A DNA stretch of 64,000 nucleotides. It comes from Clostridia bacterium. Its GTDB lineage: Bacteria; Bacillota; Clostridia; Oscillospirales; CAG-272. The translations under genes were made by a program, and so were the position numbers. Shown here in pieces: positions 50,336 through 58,806 of the stretch. The notes beneath the pieces are model-generated. The model made no database searches and was not told where the DNA came from. It saw only the letters and a program-made list of their open reading frames with translations. The stretch spans positions 1-64,000 of the forward strand of contig JAFUQP010000020.1 of assembly GCA_017472305.1 (NCBI GenBank), given 5' to 3'. Positions within the stretch are counted from its first letter, which is position 1. Every line of letters starts with the position of its first letter.

Positions 50336-53119
50336 TTATTTGTCAGAATTGATTTCGAGTATTTTCCCGACGATTCGTTTGCTGTTTTCCTTGTCAGAGA
50401 AAGCAAAGAAGGAGTTCTTTCTCCTGATATACTCTTCCTTTGGCTTACAGTCGGTGTCGAGATAGGAGATTATTTTATCGACGGTATCCTCGACCGTTTC
50501 GGTTACCTCGCCGAAGCCGTCGCGCCTCTCGTCAAAATAGCCCTCACGCACGGTATGGTCGCCCGAGTAGAAGGCAGCCCTGTCAAACTGACAGTATATA
50601 AGCGGCTTTTCAAGATAGGCAAAGTCGAAGGAAACCGAGGAATAGTCGGTAACGAGCAGCGAGCCCTCGGCTATTATTTCGCGGTAGGCTTTGTCCTCGG
50701 GATAGATGTCAAACACCCCTTCCCTCTCGAAAAGCTCCCTGTATTCCGACATTCTCGGGTGGAGCTTCAGGCGCATTTCGTATCCGCGGCTTTTCAGAGC
50801 CTCGGCAAGGCGGACGTCGGAGAATAGCGCCTTATAGAAGCGGTAAAAATCGCTCTCGAGAAGCCTTCTGTCGGGAAGCTTAAGATAACCGTCAACAAGG
50901 TAGGCGCGCCAAGTGGGCATTACCGCGATAACCCTCCGTGGCTTGTTTTCAAGATAATCGTAGCGCGCAAAGCCCGTAAGCCACACGCGCTCCGCACCAT
51001 AGTGATAGCCGTCAGAGAGGATAGAGTCGCGCTCGCGCTCTCCAGCGGTAACGAAGCCGCGAGCGTTAATCTTATATACCGAGAAGAAGCGCGAAAGGTC
51101 CGCCTTCGTTATTCCGTGCTGAAGGAATATAAACGCCTTCTTTGACACGTAGTTTCTGTACGGCGGCATAAAGTCCCTGTGGAAGGGATAGATTACAAAC
51201 TCGTCCGCGTGAGAGGAAATTACCGCGTCCGAGATCAGATAAAGCATTTTATGCTTATGCGAGCGATAGGGGACGACCTTGCCGTACTCGCGAAGTCTTT
51301 TAAAGTCGGGCGAGCTTCGCTCGAGAACGAAGCGGACGTCAATTCCCTTCGGCTTTGTTTCCCTTAAGTAACGGAAGAGCGCCTCTCCGTTATCACCTGC
51401 CGAGTCGGGTCTGTCCATAATAAGCCAGAGCTTACGCCTCTTAAAGAAGCGGTAAATCGCTGCGCCGATAAGCGCGAGGGCTGCCTTCTTATCTCCGCGT
51501 CTTTCGGAGCGGAAGAGCCCGAATACAAACCGTCTTGCCCTTCTTAAGTGCTCGCGGCGTGTGCAGACTTCAACGTAGAGGAAATGCTCCTTTCGTGTTA
51601 CAAGATACCCGTCGGAGTAGTAATAGGCTCTGCCGTATTCGTTACCGATTGGAGAATAGCTGCCGTAGCGGATATCCTTCTTGACAATCCTGTTGCCATC
51701 CCATATACAGACTATTGAAAGCTCTGCCCAATCGATATCCGAAAGCGGCAGCTCACAGAGGAAGGACTCGGCTCTGAAAAGTGTTTCGGAGAGCTTGTAG
51801 AACGAGGCATCGCGCGGCTGCTTTTTCGTCGGGAAAAGAATTGGCTCGCGCTCGCCCCTCTTCTTTACAGAAAGATAGACGTCAAAGGACTCGTCCTCGG
51901 ATATTCCGAGGACTGTGGTATAGCCCTCAACAAAGAGCTTTCCGTCCTTGATATTTATAAAATCAATAACCGTATAGCAGGACGAGAGCCACCAAAGAAG
52001 CGTGTCACCGTAGCGCAGGCGCACGTCGTCGGAGTATATGCACTTCTCGGGAAGCCTTGAATACTTCTTCTCGAGCATCATATACTTATGCTCCATATAA
52101 ATACCGCGCTGGGCTAAAATGACCTTATCGTCAAAGTGGCGAAGGGACGCGTAGAGAACACTCTTATAGCGCTCGTAGCCCTCTTTGCCGAGAAGCGTGA
52201 GCGCGGTTTGCTCATACTCGTTTAAAAAGCGCCATTTGAGGTCGCAAACAAGGATATTCTGATAGTAGAGAGGCACTGTTCCCCACCTCGCCTCGGCAAA
52301 GTCTATGCACCAATCGACGAGGTTTTCAAAGTAGTCGAAGTACCACCCGAGCTTCTTCTTTGAGGACTGTATAAGCGACTCCTCGCCCTCACTTCTTCTT
52401 CGGTAAAAATACCTACAGCCCGAAAGAAGTCCGAGAGTCATTTTTTCGGCAAGAATTTCGGATATGAACTTTATATCCTCGCCGCAAACGAGCCCTGAGT
52501 CAAAGCTCATACCCTTAACAGACTCCGCCTTGAAAAAGCTCGCGTTGACGAACATAAGCGGCGAGTCGTATTCGTTATAGAGGTCTACTACCCTGCTTCT
52601 CTTTGAGAACTTATAGTTCTGCCAGTGAGGCGCAGAGAAGGCGTCAAAGAAATAAATCGGAATCGTCACCACGTCTACTCTGTCGTAGTTCTCCTCAAAG
52701 AAGCCGTTGACAGAGGAGAGGACGTTTGGCGATAGCTTATCGTCGCTGTCGAGGAAGTTTATATATTTTCCCTCTGCGTGACGGAGTCCCTCGTTTCTTG
52801 CCGAGGCTACGCCGCCGTTTTCCTTGTGTATTACCTTGATATTAGGATAGAGGGCGGCATATCTGTCGAGAATTTCGCCCGAGCCGTCGGTCGAGCCGTC
52901 GTCAACCGCAATAAGCTCCACCGCCTCTGAAAAGGGAATAATTCTGTTCGTTCTTTTGCCGCCCTTATATTCGTAAAGTCTTGATAGATTCTGCTTTATG
53001 ACACTGTCGAGTGTTTCACCAAGAAACGGCGCACAGTTATACACCGCCATTACTATTGAAAAGACGTAACGGTAGCCTGTACTGCTCACATTCCGTCTTA
53101 TAGACTGCTCGTTTTGCAC
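50336..53119 (-). CDS. Fusion of a GT2 glycosyltransferase with a TagF-like polyol-phosphate polymerase
   Basis: A 927-residue fusion. The first 330 residues are a GT-A family 2 transferase (SIVMAVYNCAPFLGETLDS, VDDGSTDGSGEILDRY, NEGLRHAEGKYINFLDSDD). The middle has no clear motif. The last 370 residues resemble CDP-glycerol:poly(glycerophosphate) glycerophosphotransferase: FLQHGITKADLSR, VMPTWRAYL, LKLHPR, and VTDYSSVSFDFAYLEKPLIY. It therefore may both add a sugar and build a polyol-phosphate chain. It starts with GTG after GAGGTG. The operon also has a TagGH-like exporter, so the product is probably a wall or capsule polymer. The nature of the polyol is unknown. Confidence 0.85.
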   Translation of the reverse strand: MQNEQSIRRNVSSTGYRYVFSIVMAVYNCAPFLGETLDSVIKQNLSRLYEYKGGKRTNRIIPFSEAVELIAVDDGSTDGSGEILDRYAALYPNIKVIHKENGGVASARNEGLRHAEGKYINFLDSDDKLSPNVLSSVNGFFEENYDRVDVVTIPIYFFDAFSAPHWQNYKFSKRSRVVDLYNEYDSPLMFVNASFFKAESVKGMSFDSGLVCGEDIKFISEILAEKMTLGLLSGCRYFYRRRSEGEESLIQSSKKKLGWYFDYFENLVDWCIDFAEARWGTVPLYYQNILVCDLKWRFLNEYEQTALTLLGKEGYERYKSVLYASLRHFDDKVILAQRGIYMEHKYMMLEKKYSRLPEKCIYSDDVRLRYGDTLLWWLSSCYTVIDFINIKDGKLFVEGYTTVLGISEDESFDVYLSVKKRGEREPILFPTKKQPRDASFYKLSETLFRAESFLCELPLSDIDWAELSIVCIWDGNRIVKKDIRYGSYSPIGNEYGRAYYYSDGYLVTRKEHFLYVEVCTRREHLRRARRFVFGLFRSERRGDKKAALALIGAAIYRFFKRRKLWLIMDRPDSAGDNGEALFRYLRETKPKGIDVRFVLERSSPDFKRLREYGKVVPYRSHKHKMLYLISDAVISSHADEFVIYPFHRDFMPPYRNYVSKKAFIFLQHGITKADLSRFFSVYKINARGFVTAGERERDSILSDGYHYGAERVWLTGFARYDYLENKPRRVIAVMPTWRAYLVDGYLKLPDRRLLESDFYRFYKALFSDVRLAEALKSRGYEMRLKLHPRMSEYRELFEREGVFDIYPEDKAYREIIAEGSLLVTDYSSVSFDFAYLEKPLIYCQFDRAAFYSGDHTVREGYFDERRDGFGEVTETVEDTVDKIISYLDTDCKPKEEYIRRKNSFFAFSDKENSKRIVGKILEINSDK

Positions 53120-53171
53120 AATGACACCTCGGCTTTCTGTATTTTAGGGGATAATAGCGATTATCCGAATT

Positions 53172-53954
53172 TTATATGCCCTCGGGGAGAACTTTATCCT
53201 CGAGGAATTTCTCGTATGCATCGACGAGCCGTCCGACGTCGGTGCCGAAGGCTATCTGCCTTCCGCGGTCGAGCCATAGTATTTTATTACACATCGAGCG
53301 CACCTGTCCCATTGAATGGGATACGAGTATCGTGGTCGCTCCGCCGCGGATTATGGATTTCATCTTCGCCTCGCTCTTCTCTCTGAATGCTCCGTCACCG
53401 ACAGAAAGCACCTCGTCGAGAATAAGAATATCGGGATTAACGAGCGAGGCTATCGAGAAGGCGAGCCTCGACTTCATACCCGAGGACAGCTGCTTGAAGG
53501 GCCTGTCCTCAAAGCCCTCAAGCTCCGCGAACTCTATAATGCTTCGGTAGGTATCATTCATAAATGCCTTGGTGTATCCGAGCATTGCGCCGCGAAGATA
53601 GGTGTTCTCCTTCACGGTGAGGTCACCGTCAAAGCCGCTTGCAAGCTCCAGAAGGGCGGCTATTCTGCCGTTACACTCAACCCGTCCCTCAGTAGGCACC
53701 ATAATGCCGGATATTGCCTTCAGCAGGGTTGATTTGCCTGCGCCGTTTGTGCCTATTATTCCGAGCATATCGCCTCTGTCGAGCGTGAAGCTTATGTGCC
53801 TGTCTGCCCAGAACTCGCGCACCTTATAGTTGCGTGTGAGGCGGCGCATTATATATTCCTTAATTCCAATCTCCCGAAAGTCGCCGACGATGTACCTTAT
53901 GGAGACGTCGTCTACGGTTATTATGGGATTTTTTTCTTTTATGCTGTTATCCAT
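53172..53954 (-). CDS. ABC transporter ATP-binding protein, TagH/Wzt-like polymer export
   Basis: A 260-residue ATPase of the polysaccharide/teichoic-acid exporter class. Walker A GTNGAGKS at 68-75, signature LSSGMKSRL, Walker B ILDEVLSVGD, and H-loop VSHSMGQV. The early sequence YIMRRLTRNYKVREFWADRHISF is typical of these exporters. It lacks the C-terminal extension of Wzt. Its partner permease is encoded next. Together they should move a finished polymer across the membrane. Confidence 0.92.
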   Translation of the reverse strand: MDNSIKEKNPIITVDDVSIRYIVGDFREIGIKEYIMRRLTRNYKVREFWADRHISFTLDRGDMLGIIGTNGAGKSTLLKAISGIMVPTEGRVECNGRIAALLELASGFDGDLTVKENTYLRGAMLGYTKAFMNDTYRSIIEFAELEGFEDRPFKQLSSGMKSRLAFSIASLVNPDILILDEVLSVGDGAFREKSEAKMKSIIRGGATTILVSHSMGQVRSMCNKILWLDRGRQIAFGTDVGRLVDAYEKFLEDKVLPEGI

Positions 53955-53992
53955 TAACGTCTCCTTTCGTTTTGTGCGGCGGCAAAGCCGTC

Positions 53993-54760
53993 TTACACGT
54001 AATAGAGGAATTTATGGTTGCATTTCTTATAAATCAGAGCGCCGACGAGCATCGCAAGAAGCGCGTAGCCGACGGCTAAAAGATTAAGCTCGAGTGACGG
54101 TATTCTTCCCTCCAGCACCACAATTCTGAAATAGCGAATATACACGAAAACGGGATTTAAGTGGAATATCATCTGCACTGTGGGAGAGTAACCGTCTATA
54201 CTGTAGAATATTGCCGACACGTACATAAGAAGCATAGTAAACACGCTCCACAGATACTGAACGTCGCGGAAAAATACGAACAGCGCGGAAAGTATAAGTC
54301 CGACACCGAGGTTAAAGAGCACGAGGCAGATTATAGGAATTATCAGCGCAAAAGTTGCCGCCGAAAAGGTCACTCCGTCAATAATGCAGAAGATTAAGAA
54401 AACTACAAAGGTAAGTCCGAAATTGATAAGCGACGAGGTGTTTCTCGAGAAAAGAAAGAGGTGCTTTGGAACGTTTACCTTCGTAAAGATATGCGAATTG
54501 GAAAGAAGAGTTGACATTCCGCTGTTCGTTGCTTCGTTGAAGTAAGAGAAAACTATGTTTCCGCAAAAGAGAAAGGTTGTGTAATGCTCTACCGTTCTGC
54601 CGAAGAACTGCGTAAAGACGAGCCTCATAACGAGAAGCGTAAGAAGCGGCGACAGCACGCTCCAGAGCATACCGAGGTATGTTCTTTTATATTTCTTCTT
54701 GAAATCGCGCTTTACAAGCTCGGAAAAAAGAAAGCTGTGCTCCTTCAGCCTGGTTAGCAT
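53993..54760 (-). CDS. ABC-2 type polymer exporter permease, TagG-like
   Basis: A 255-residue membrane protein with six helices. RDFKKKYKRTYLGMLWSVLSP at the N-terminus is the ABC-2 exporter signature, and HLNPVFVYIRYFR near the fifth helix is also conserved. Its gene ends 38 bases before that of the ATPase. Typical length for TagG/RfbA/Wzm. It pairs with the ATPase to export the polymer built by the fused transferase. Confidence 0.92.
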   Translation of the reverse strand: MLTRLKEHSFLFSELVKRDFKKKYKRTYLGMLWSVLSPLLTLLVMRLVFTQFFGRTVEHYTTFLFCGNIVFSYFNEATNSGMSTLLSNSHIFTKVNVPKHLFLFSRNTSSLINFGLTFVVFLIFCIIDGVTFSAATFALIIPIICLVLFNLGVGLILSALFVFFRDVQYLWSVFTMLLMYVSAIFYSIDGYSPTVQMIFHLNPVFVYIRYFRIVVLEGRIPSLELNLLAVGYALLAMLVGALIYKKCNHKFLYYV

Positions 54761-54836
54761 TTTTAACTCCTTTCTGTTTCTGTCACCCGAGGGGCGAGCG
54801 GATATAAATGATTTTCGCAGTCCTTGAAGGGCGGCT

Positions 54837-55880
54837 TTACGCCCCGAAGAGCTTAAAGCGAAGCCAGTTTTTAATATATTTCAGCGCAAAGCGAAGCCCT
54901 ATTCTGCCCGCGGCAAACTCTGCCGAAACGCGCTCGCGCGGCAAAAGCTCCTCTTTCGCCCGAAGGTAGGTATCGGCGCTCGCGGTACAGAACACACTAT
55001 AGGGTACACCCGTCAAGGCGAGGAAAAGCTCTGGGTGGTTTTCATAGTCGTATCCCGACATATATTTTCTGAATTCCCCGAAGGCTTCGTCACGCTCGCA
55101 CTCGGGAATGAGAGCGAAAAATCTGTCGAGATACTCAACGAAGTGCTGATAGATATAATCGCGGCACTCGGGATATGCCGGCTCTAAAATACGAAGCATT
55201 TCGGTGCGGCAATATATATGCTCACGGAATTTTTCGAGGGTAAACTGGTGGGTAAGAGAGCGGAATTTCGCTTCTCGGCGGTTACGGTAGTTATAGACCG
55301 AATGGGAGCTTACCGCAAAGCTTGGGCGGCAGAGCAGAAGCTCTGAGAGGAATATTACGTCCTCGCCAAGCGTTACGTCCTCGCGAAAGGAGAGGGAATT
55401 TTCTAAAAGAAAAGAGCGCCTGAACATTTTGTGCCAGAGGCTGCTGCCCGAGAATACCGCGTAGAACAGCTCCCTTTTCTGTCTGCCGCGCGGAATATGG
55501 GTATCACACTTACCTGCATCGGATAGCACTCTGTAGCCGCCTATCACTATATCATTGTTACCGATATCGAGCAGCATATTCGCATAACCGTCAGAGGGAA
55601 CGGTATCGTCGGAGTCGCAGAAGGCAACAAGCTCGCCCGTGGCAAGCTTAAGTCCGAGGTTTCTTACCGCTCCTACGCCGATATTCTTTTCGTTATACAC
55701 CGCGCGAATGCGGCAGTCGCGCTCCGCAAGACTCGAAAGAAGCTCACGCGAGCCGTCGATTGACGCGTCGTCGATTATTATCAGCTCAAGCTCCGGTACC
55801 TGTGAAGAAAGTACGCTTGCCACGGCACTCTCGAGGGTATCAATTGAATTGTACGAGGGCATAATAACGCTGATTTTCAT
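54837..55880 (-). CDS. Family 2 glycosyltransferase
   Basis: A 347-residue GT-A transferase. Motifs: MPSYNSIDTLESAVASVL at 8-25, IDDAS at 36-40 and the metal-binding DSDD at 89-92, then GEDVIFLSELLLC. The C-terminal 130 residues are basic and amphipathic (KYIKNWLRFKLFG), probably peripheral to the membrane. It sits in the polymer operon, so it may prime or decorate the polymer. Sugar unknown. Confidence 0.88.
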   Translation of the reverse strand: MKISVIMPSYNSIDTLESAVASVLSSQVPELELIIIDDASIDGSRELLSSLAERDCRIRAVYNEKNIGVGAVRNLGLKLATGELVAFCDSDDTVPSDGYANMLLDIGNNDIVIGGYRVLSDAGKCDTHIPRGRQKRELFYAVFSGSSLWHKMFRRSFLLENSLSFREDVTLGEDVIFLSELLLCRPSFAVSSHSVYNYRNRREAKFRSLTHQFTLEKFREHIYCRTEMLRILEPAYPECRDYIYQHFVEYLDRFFALIPECERDEAFGEFRKYMSGYDYENHPELFLALTGVPYSVFCTASADTYLRAKEELLPRERVSAEFAAGRIGLRFALKYIKNWLRFKLFGA

Positions 55881-55960
55881 ACTAATCTCCTTTCCGTCGC
55901 GCTTTGAAAATTTTACGTATTACTCCGTGCTTTTTTAAAATTAATACGCGGAGCTGTTTT

Positions 55961-57550
55961 TTAAGTAGTGCTATTATTCAAAAGAAGCCTCTCGGCAACC
56001 ATAATTCCGTCGCGCGCGGAGGAAACTATTCCACCCGAGTACCCTGCGCCCTCGCCTGCGGGGTAAAGTCCCTTTATGCCGAGTGCCTCAAGACTATCAC
56101 CGCGGAGTATTCTGACGGGTGAGGTTGTGCGCGTTTCGGGTGCGGTCATTACCGCCTCTGGCATACTGTATCCGCTGAGCCAGTCGTCAAAGTCGCGAGC
56201 ACCTGCACGGAGAGCGTCGCATATATATTCGGGCAGCACCCTGTCAAGACTCACGGGGACAACTCCTACGGGATAGGTCGGCTTTACCGACGAAAAGCCC
56301 TTCGGCTCTCTCCCTTCAAGAAAATCTCCGAGAGTCGAAGCGGGGGCGCTGTAGTCCGAGCCTGCGGCAGTGAAAGCCTGCCTCTCTATTTTCCTTTGAA
56401 GGTCCAGCCCCGCAAGAGGCGAGTCGGACTCAAAATCGTCGGGAGTGACAGATACGAGAATTGCGGCGTTTGAGTTCTCGCCGTCGCGGCGGTATTCGCT
56501 CATTCCGTTGGTAACAATTCCGCCACGCTCGCTTGCCGCTGCAACGACCGTGCCACCCGGGCACATACAGAAGCTGTATACGCTTCTTCCGCCCGCGAGG
56601 TGGGTTACGAGGTGATAGCTTGCCGCGCCGAGCGTGTCGGGATAATTCTCTCCGTAAATCAGACGGTTGATATCCTCGCGCTTATGCTCAAGCCTTACTC
56701 CTATTCCGAAGGGGCGCGGCTCGAGAGCGGTACCGAGAGAAAGAAGCAGCTCGAAGCTGTCGCGCGCCGAGTGCCCTGTTGCCATTATAACGTTATTGGT
56801 TTCTATATATTCCCTGCCCGTGGGTGTGGAGTAGCCTACTCCGCGAACCCTGCCGTCCTTAACGGTGATTTCGTCCACGCGCGCGGAGAAAACAACTCTG
56901 CCGCCAAGGGATATGATTTTCTCCCTGATAATCTTTACAATTGAGGACAGCCTATCCGTGCCGAGATGCGCTCCGACCGAAAACATAATATCCTCATCGG
57001 CTCCCGCAAGGACGAACTCCGAGAGAACCTTGTATTTATACTTGTCCATCGCTCCGACCTTAAGCTTACCGTCTGAAAACGTGCCTGCTCCGCCCTCGCC
57101 ATACTGAATATTGCTCTCTGTATCGAGCTTACGGGAATCAGTGAAATTAAAAACCGAAGCACGGCGGTCGTCTACGGGCAGCCCACGCTCAAGAAGAATG
57201 GGGCTTGCTCCCGCCTCGGCAAGTGTCAATGCCGCAAAAAGCCCTGCGGGGCCTGCGCCGACCACAACGGGGTTTAGAAGAGTGTGCGTTTTATTTAACG
57301 TAAGGCGCGGCTCGGTGTATGCCGACACCTTTTTCCTCATTTTAAGAAGCCCCACCTCGCGCTCCTCGGAAAAGCTGAGGGCGACTGTCAGGTCATAGAA
57401 AAAGCGAGGCTTATCAGAGAGATTAAGCGAGCGGCGGATTATCTCTACGCCGCGTATTTCCTCTCTGGAAACCGGAAGGCATTCACACACCGCCGAGTAT
57501 ATATCCTCGGTGCTATAGTTTATATTAAGTCTTATATTGATTTTTACCAT
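55961..57550 (-). CDS. FAD-dependent dehydrogenase (COG2509-like)
   Basis: A 529-residue flavoprotein. The dinucleotide-binding motif VVGAGPAGLFAALTLAEAG begins near 95, and the terminal FAD contact is GLYPAGEGAGYSGGIVSSARDG. The N-terminal 80 residues form a ferredoxin-like cap (VKINIRLNI). CMCPGGTVV is a typical cysteine-rich loop of this uncharacterised family. The ATG at 57550 follows GGAGGAG. The reaction is unknown. Its promoter overlaps the mgl leader. It may start the polymer operon, 80 bases upstream of the glycosyltransferase. Confidence 0.88.
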   Translation of the reverse strand: MVKINIRLNINYSTEDIYSAVCECLPVSREEIRGVEIIRRSLNLSDKPRFFYDLTVALSFSEEREVGLLKMRKKVSAYTEPRLTLNKTHTLLNPVVVGAGPAGLFAALTLAEAGASPILLERGLPVDDRRASVFNFTDSRKLDTESNIQYGEGGAGTFSDGKLKVGAMDKYKYKVLSEFVLAGADEDIMFSVGAHLGTDRLSSIVKIIREKIISLGGRVVFSARVDEITVKDGRVRGVGYSTPTGREYIETNNVIMATGHSARDSFELLLSLGTALEPRPFGIGVRLEHKREDINRLIYGENYPDTLGAASYHLVTHLAGGRSVYSFCMCPGGTVVAAASERGGIVTNGMSEYRRDGENSNAAILVSVTPDDFESDSPLAGLDLQRKIERQAFTAAGSDYSAPASTLGDFLEGREPKGFSSVKPTYPVGVVPVSLDRVLPEYICDALRAGARDFDDWLSGYSMPEAVMTAPETRTTSPVRILRGDSLEALGIKGLYPAGEGAGYSGGIVSSARDGIMVAERLLLNNSTT

Positions 57551-57582
57551 AGCTCTCCTCCCGCGCAAATACTTTATATATA

Positions 57583-57612
57583 ATTATAGCATACTGCGGT
57601 GGAAAAATTCAA
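57583..57612 (-). promoter_or_regulatory. Promoter of the FAD dehydrogenase gene
   Basis: TTGAAT (57607-57612), 18 bases and TATAAT (57583-57588) with TGC before it, on the minus strand; this overlaps the mgl promoter region. Confidence 0.7.
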
Positions 57613-57617
57613 GTGCA

Positions 57618-57646
57618 TTGCAAAATTTCGGTAAAAACAGTATACC
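57618..57646 (+). promoter_or_regulatory. Candidate promoter of the mgl operon
   Basis: TTGCAA (57618-57623), 17 bases and a weak TATACC (57641-57646). Confidence 0.45.
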
Positions 57647-57653
57647 GAGCGGC

Positions 57654-57667
57654 AGTTTGGGCAAACT
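57654..57667. promoter_or_regulatory. Palindrome at the mgl start region
   Basis: AGTTTG-GG-CAAACT has perfect six-base arms and falls at the expected +1 of the mgl promoter. Confidence 0.5.
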
Positions 57668-57689
57668 ACCCTAAAAGCCCGAAACAGAA

Positions 57690-57707
57690 GGTTTTGTTTA
57701 CAAAACC
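57690..57707. promoter_or_regulatory. Second palindrome in the mgl leader
   Basis: GGTTTTGTTTACAAAACC has perfect eight-base arms around TT, about 30 bases before the mglB start. It could be a repressor site or a weak hairpin. Confidence 0.5.
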
Positions 57708-57735
57708 GTTTGTTTTTGGACGGATTGGAGTTAAA

Positions 57736-58806
57736 ATGAAGAAAATTATATCAATTATTATTTGTGTGGCATTGCTTTGCCCTGCCCTTCTTACCTCCTG
57801 CGGACGGGACGAGGAAGAGGTATCGGTGCTCTATTTTACCTTCAGTGACGCTTATATTTCAAGCGTCAGAAGCGCAATGGAGGCATCTCTTAAGGAAAAG
57901 AATATAGGATATCATAGCTACGACGGCGCGACTAATCAGACCACCCAGACCGAGCAGGTCGATACCGCTATTACCAAAGGAACGAGGCTTCTTGCGGTAA
58001 ACATTATTGATACAGGCTCAGAGGACGCGGCAAAGGCGATTATCTCGAAGGCAAGGGCTGCGGATATTCCTCTTATATTCTTCAACCGCTCGGTGGACGA
58101 CGCGGTGGTTGCGAGCTACGACAAGTGCGTGTTCATCGGAACCGATTACGAGCAGGCAGGTCATATCCAGGGAGAGATGATAGGAAACTATCTCGTGGAA
58201 AACTACCAAAAGCTTGATATAAACGGCGACGGACGGATAAGCTACGTGCTGTTCAAGGGTCAGCAGGGCAACAGCGAGGCAGAGGCGAGAACAAAATACT
58301 CGGTGCTTGACGCGAACAGAATTCTTGCAGAAAACGGAAAGCCGAGCCTCGTCTTTTACGACAAAAACAACCCCTCGGGATTTCTTCTCGACCAGAACGG
58401 AAGCTGGTCAAACGCGGCGGCGAACAACCATATGAAAACCGTGCTTTCGGGATATAGCGAGGCAGGCGGCAATATGGTTGAGCTGGTTATCGCAAACAAT
58501 GACGAAATGGCTCTCGGCGCGCTTGCGGCACTCGAGGAGGCGGGCTACAACAAGGAGGGCGGAAGATATATTCCTGTATTCGGTGTTGACGCTATCGAGG
58601 GCGCGCGCTCAAAAATTCGTGAGGGAAAGATGACCGGAACTGTCGTTCAGGACGGCAAGGCTATGGCTGCCAGCATGGCACAGGTTGCGGAAAATATGCT
58701 TCTCGGACGTGAGCCCTTCTTCGAGATGGACAGCGAGGGAATAGTTTCCGAGCACAGACTCAATATTCCCTATTCTGTATACACGGGTGAGGAAAAGACC
58801 GAATGA
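57736..58806 (+). CDS. mglB: Galactose/glucose-type ABC transporter substrate-binding lipoprotein
   Basis: A 356-residue periplasmic-binding-protein-family lipoprotein. The signal peptide ends in the lipobox LTSC with acylated C22. The mature protein has an EF-hand-like calcium loop, DINGDGRIS, as in E. coli MglB, which supports galactose or glucose as ligand. The frame is open from 57613, but the ATG at 57736 follows GGAG and gives the signal sequence. Its stop overlaps mglA as ATGA. It captures sugar outside the cell. Confidence 0.9.
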   Translation: MKKIISIIICVALLCPALLTSCGRDEEEVSVLYFTFSDAYISSVRSAMEASLKEKNIGYHSYDGATNQTTQTEQVDTAITKGTRLLAVNIIDTGSEDAAKAIISKARAADIPLIFFNRSVDDAVVASYDKCVFIGTDYEQAGHIQGEMIGNYLVENYQKLDINGDGRISYVLFKGQQGNSEAEARTKYSVLDANRILAENGKPSLVFYDKNNPSGFLLDQNGSWSNAAANNHMKTVLSGYSEAGGNMVELVIANNDEMALGALAALEEAGYNKEGGRYIPVFGVDAIEGARSKIREGKMTGTVVQDGKAMAASMAQVAENMLLGREPFFEMDSEGIVSEHRLNIPYSVYTGEEKTE

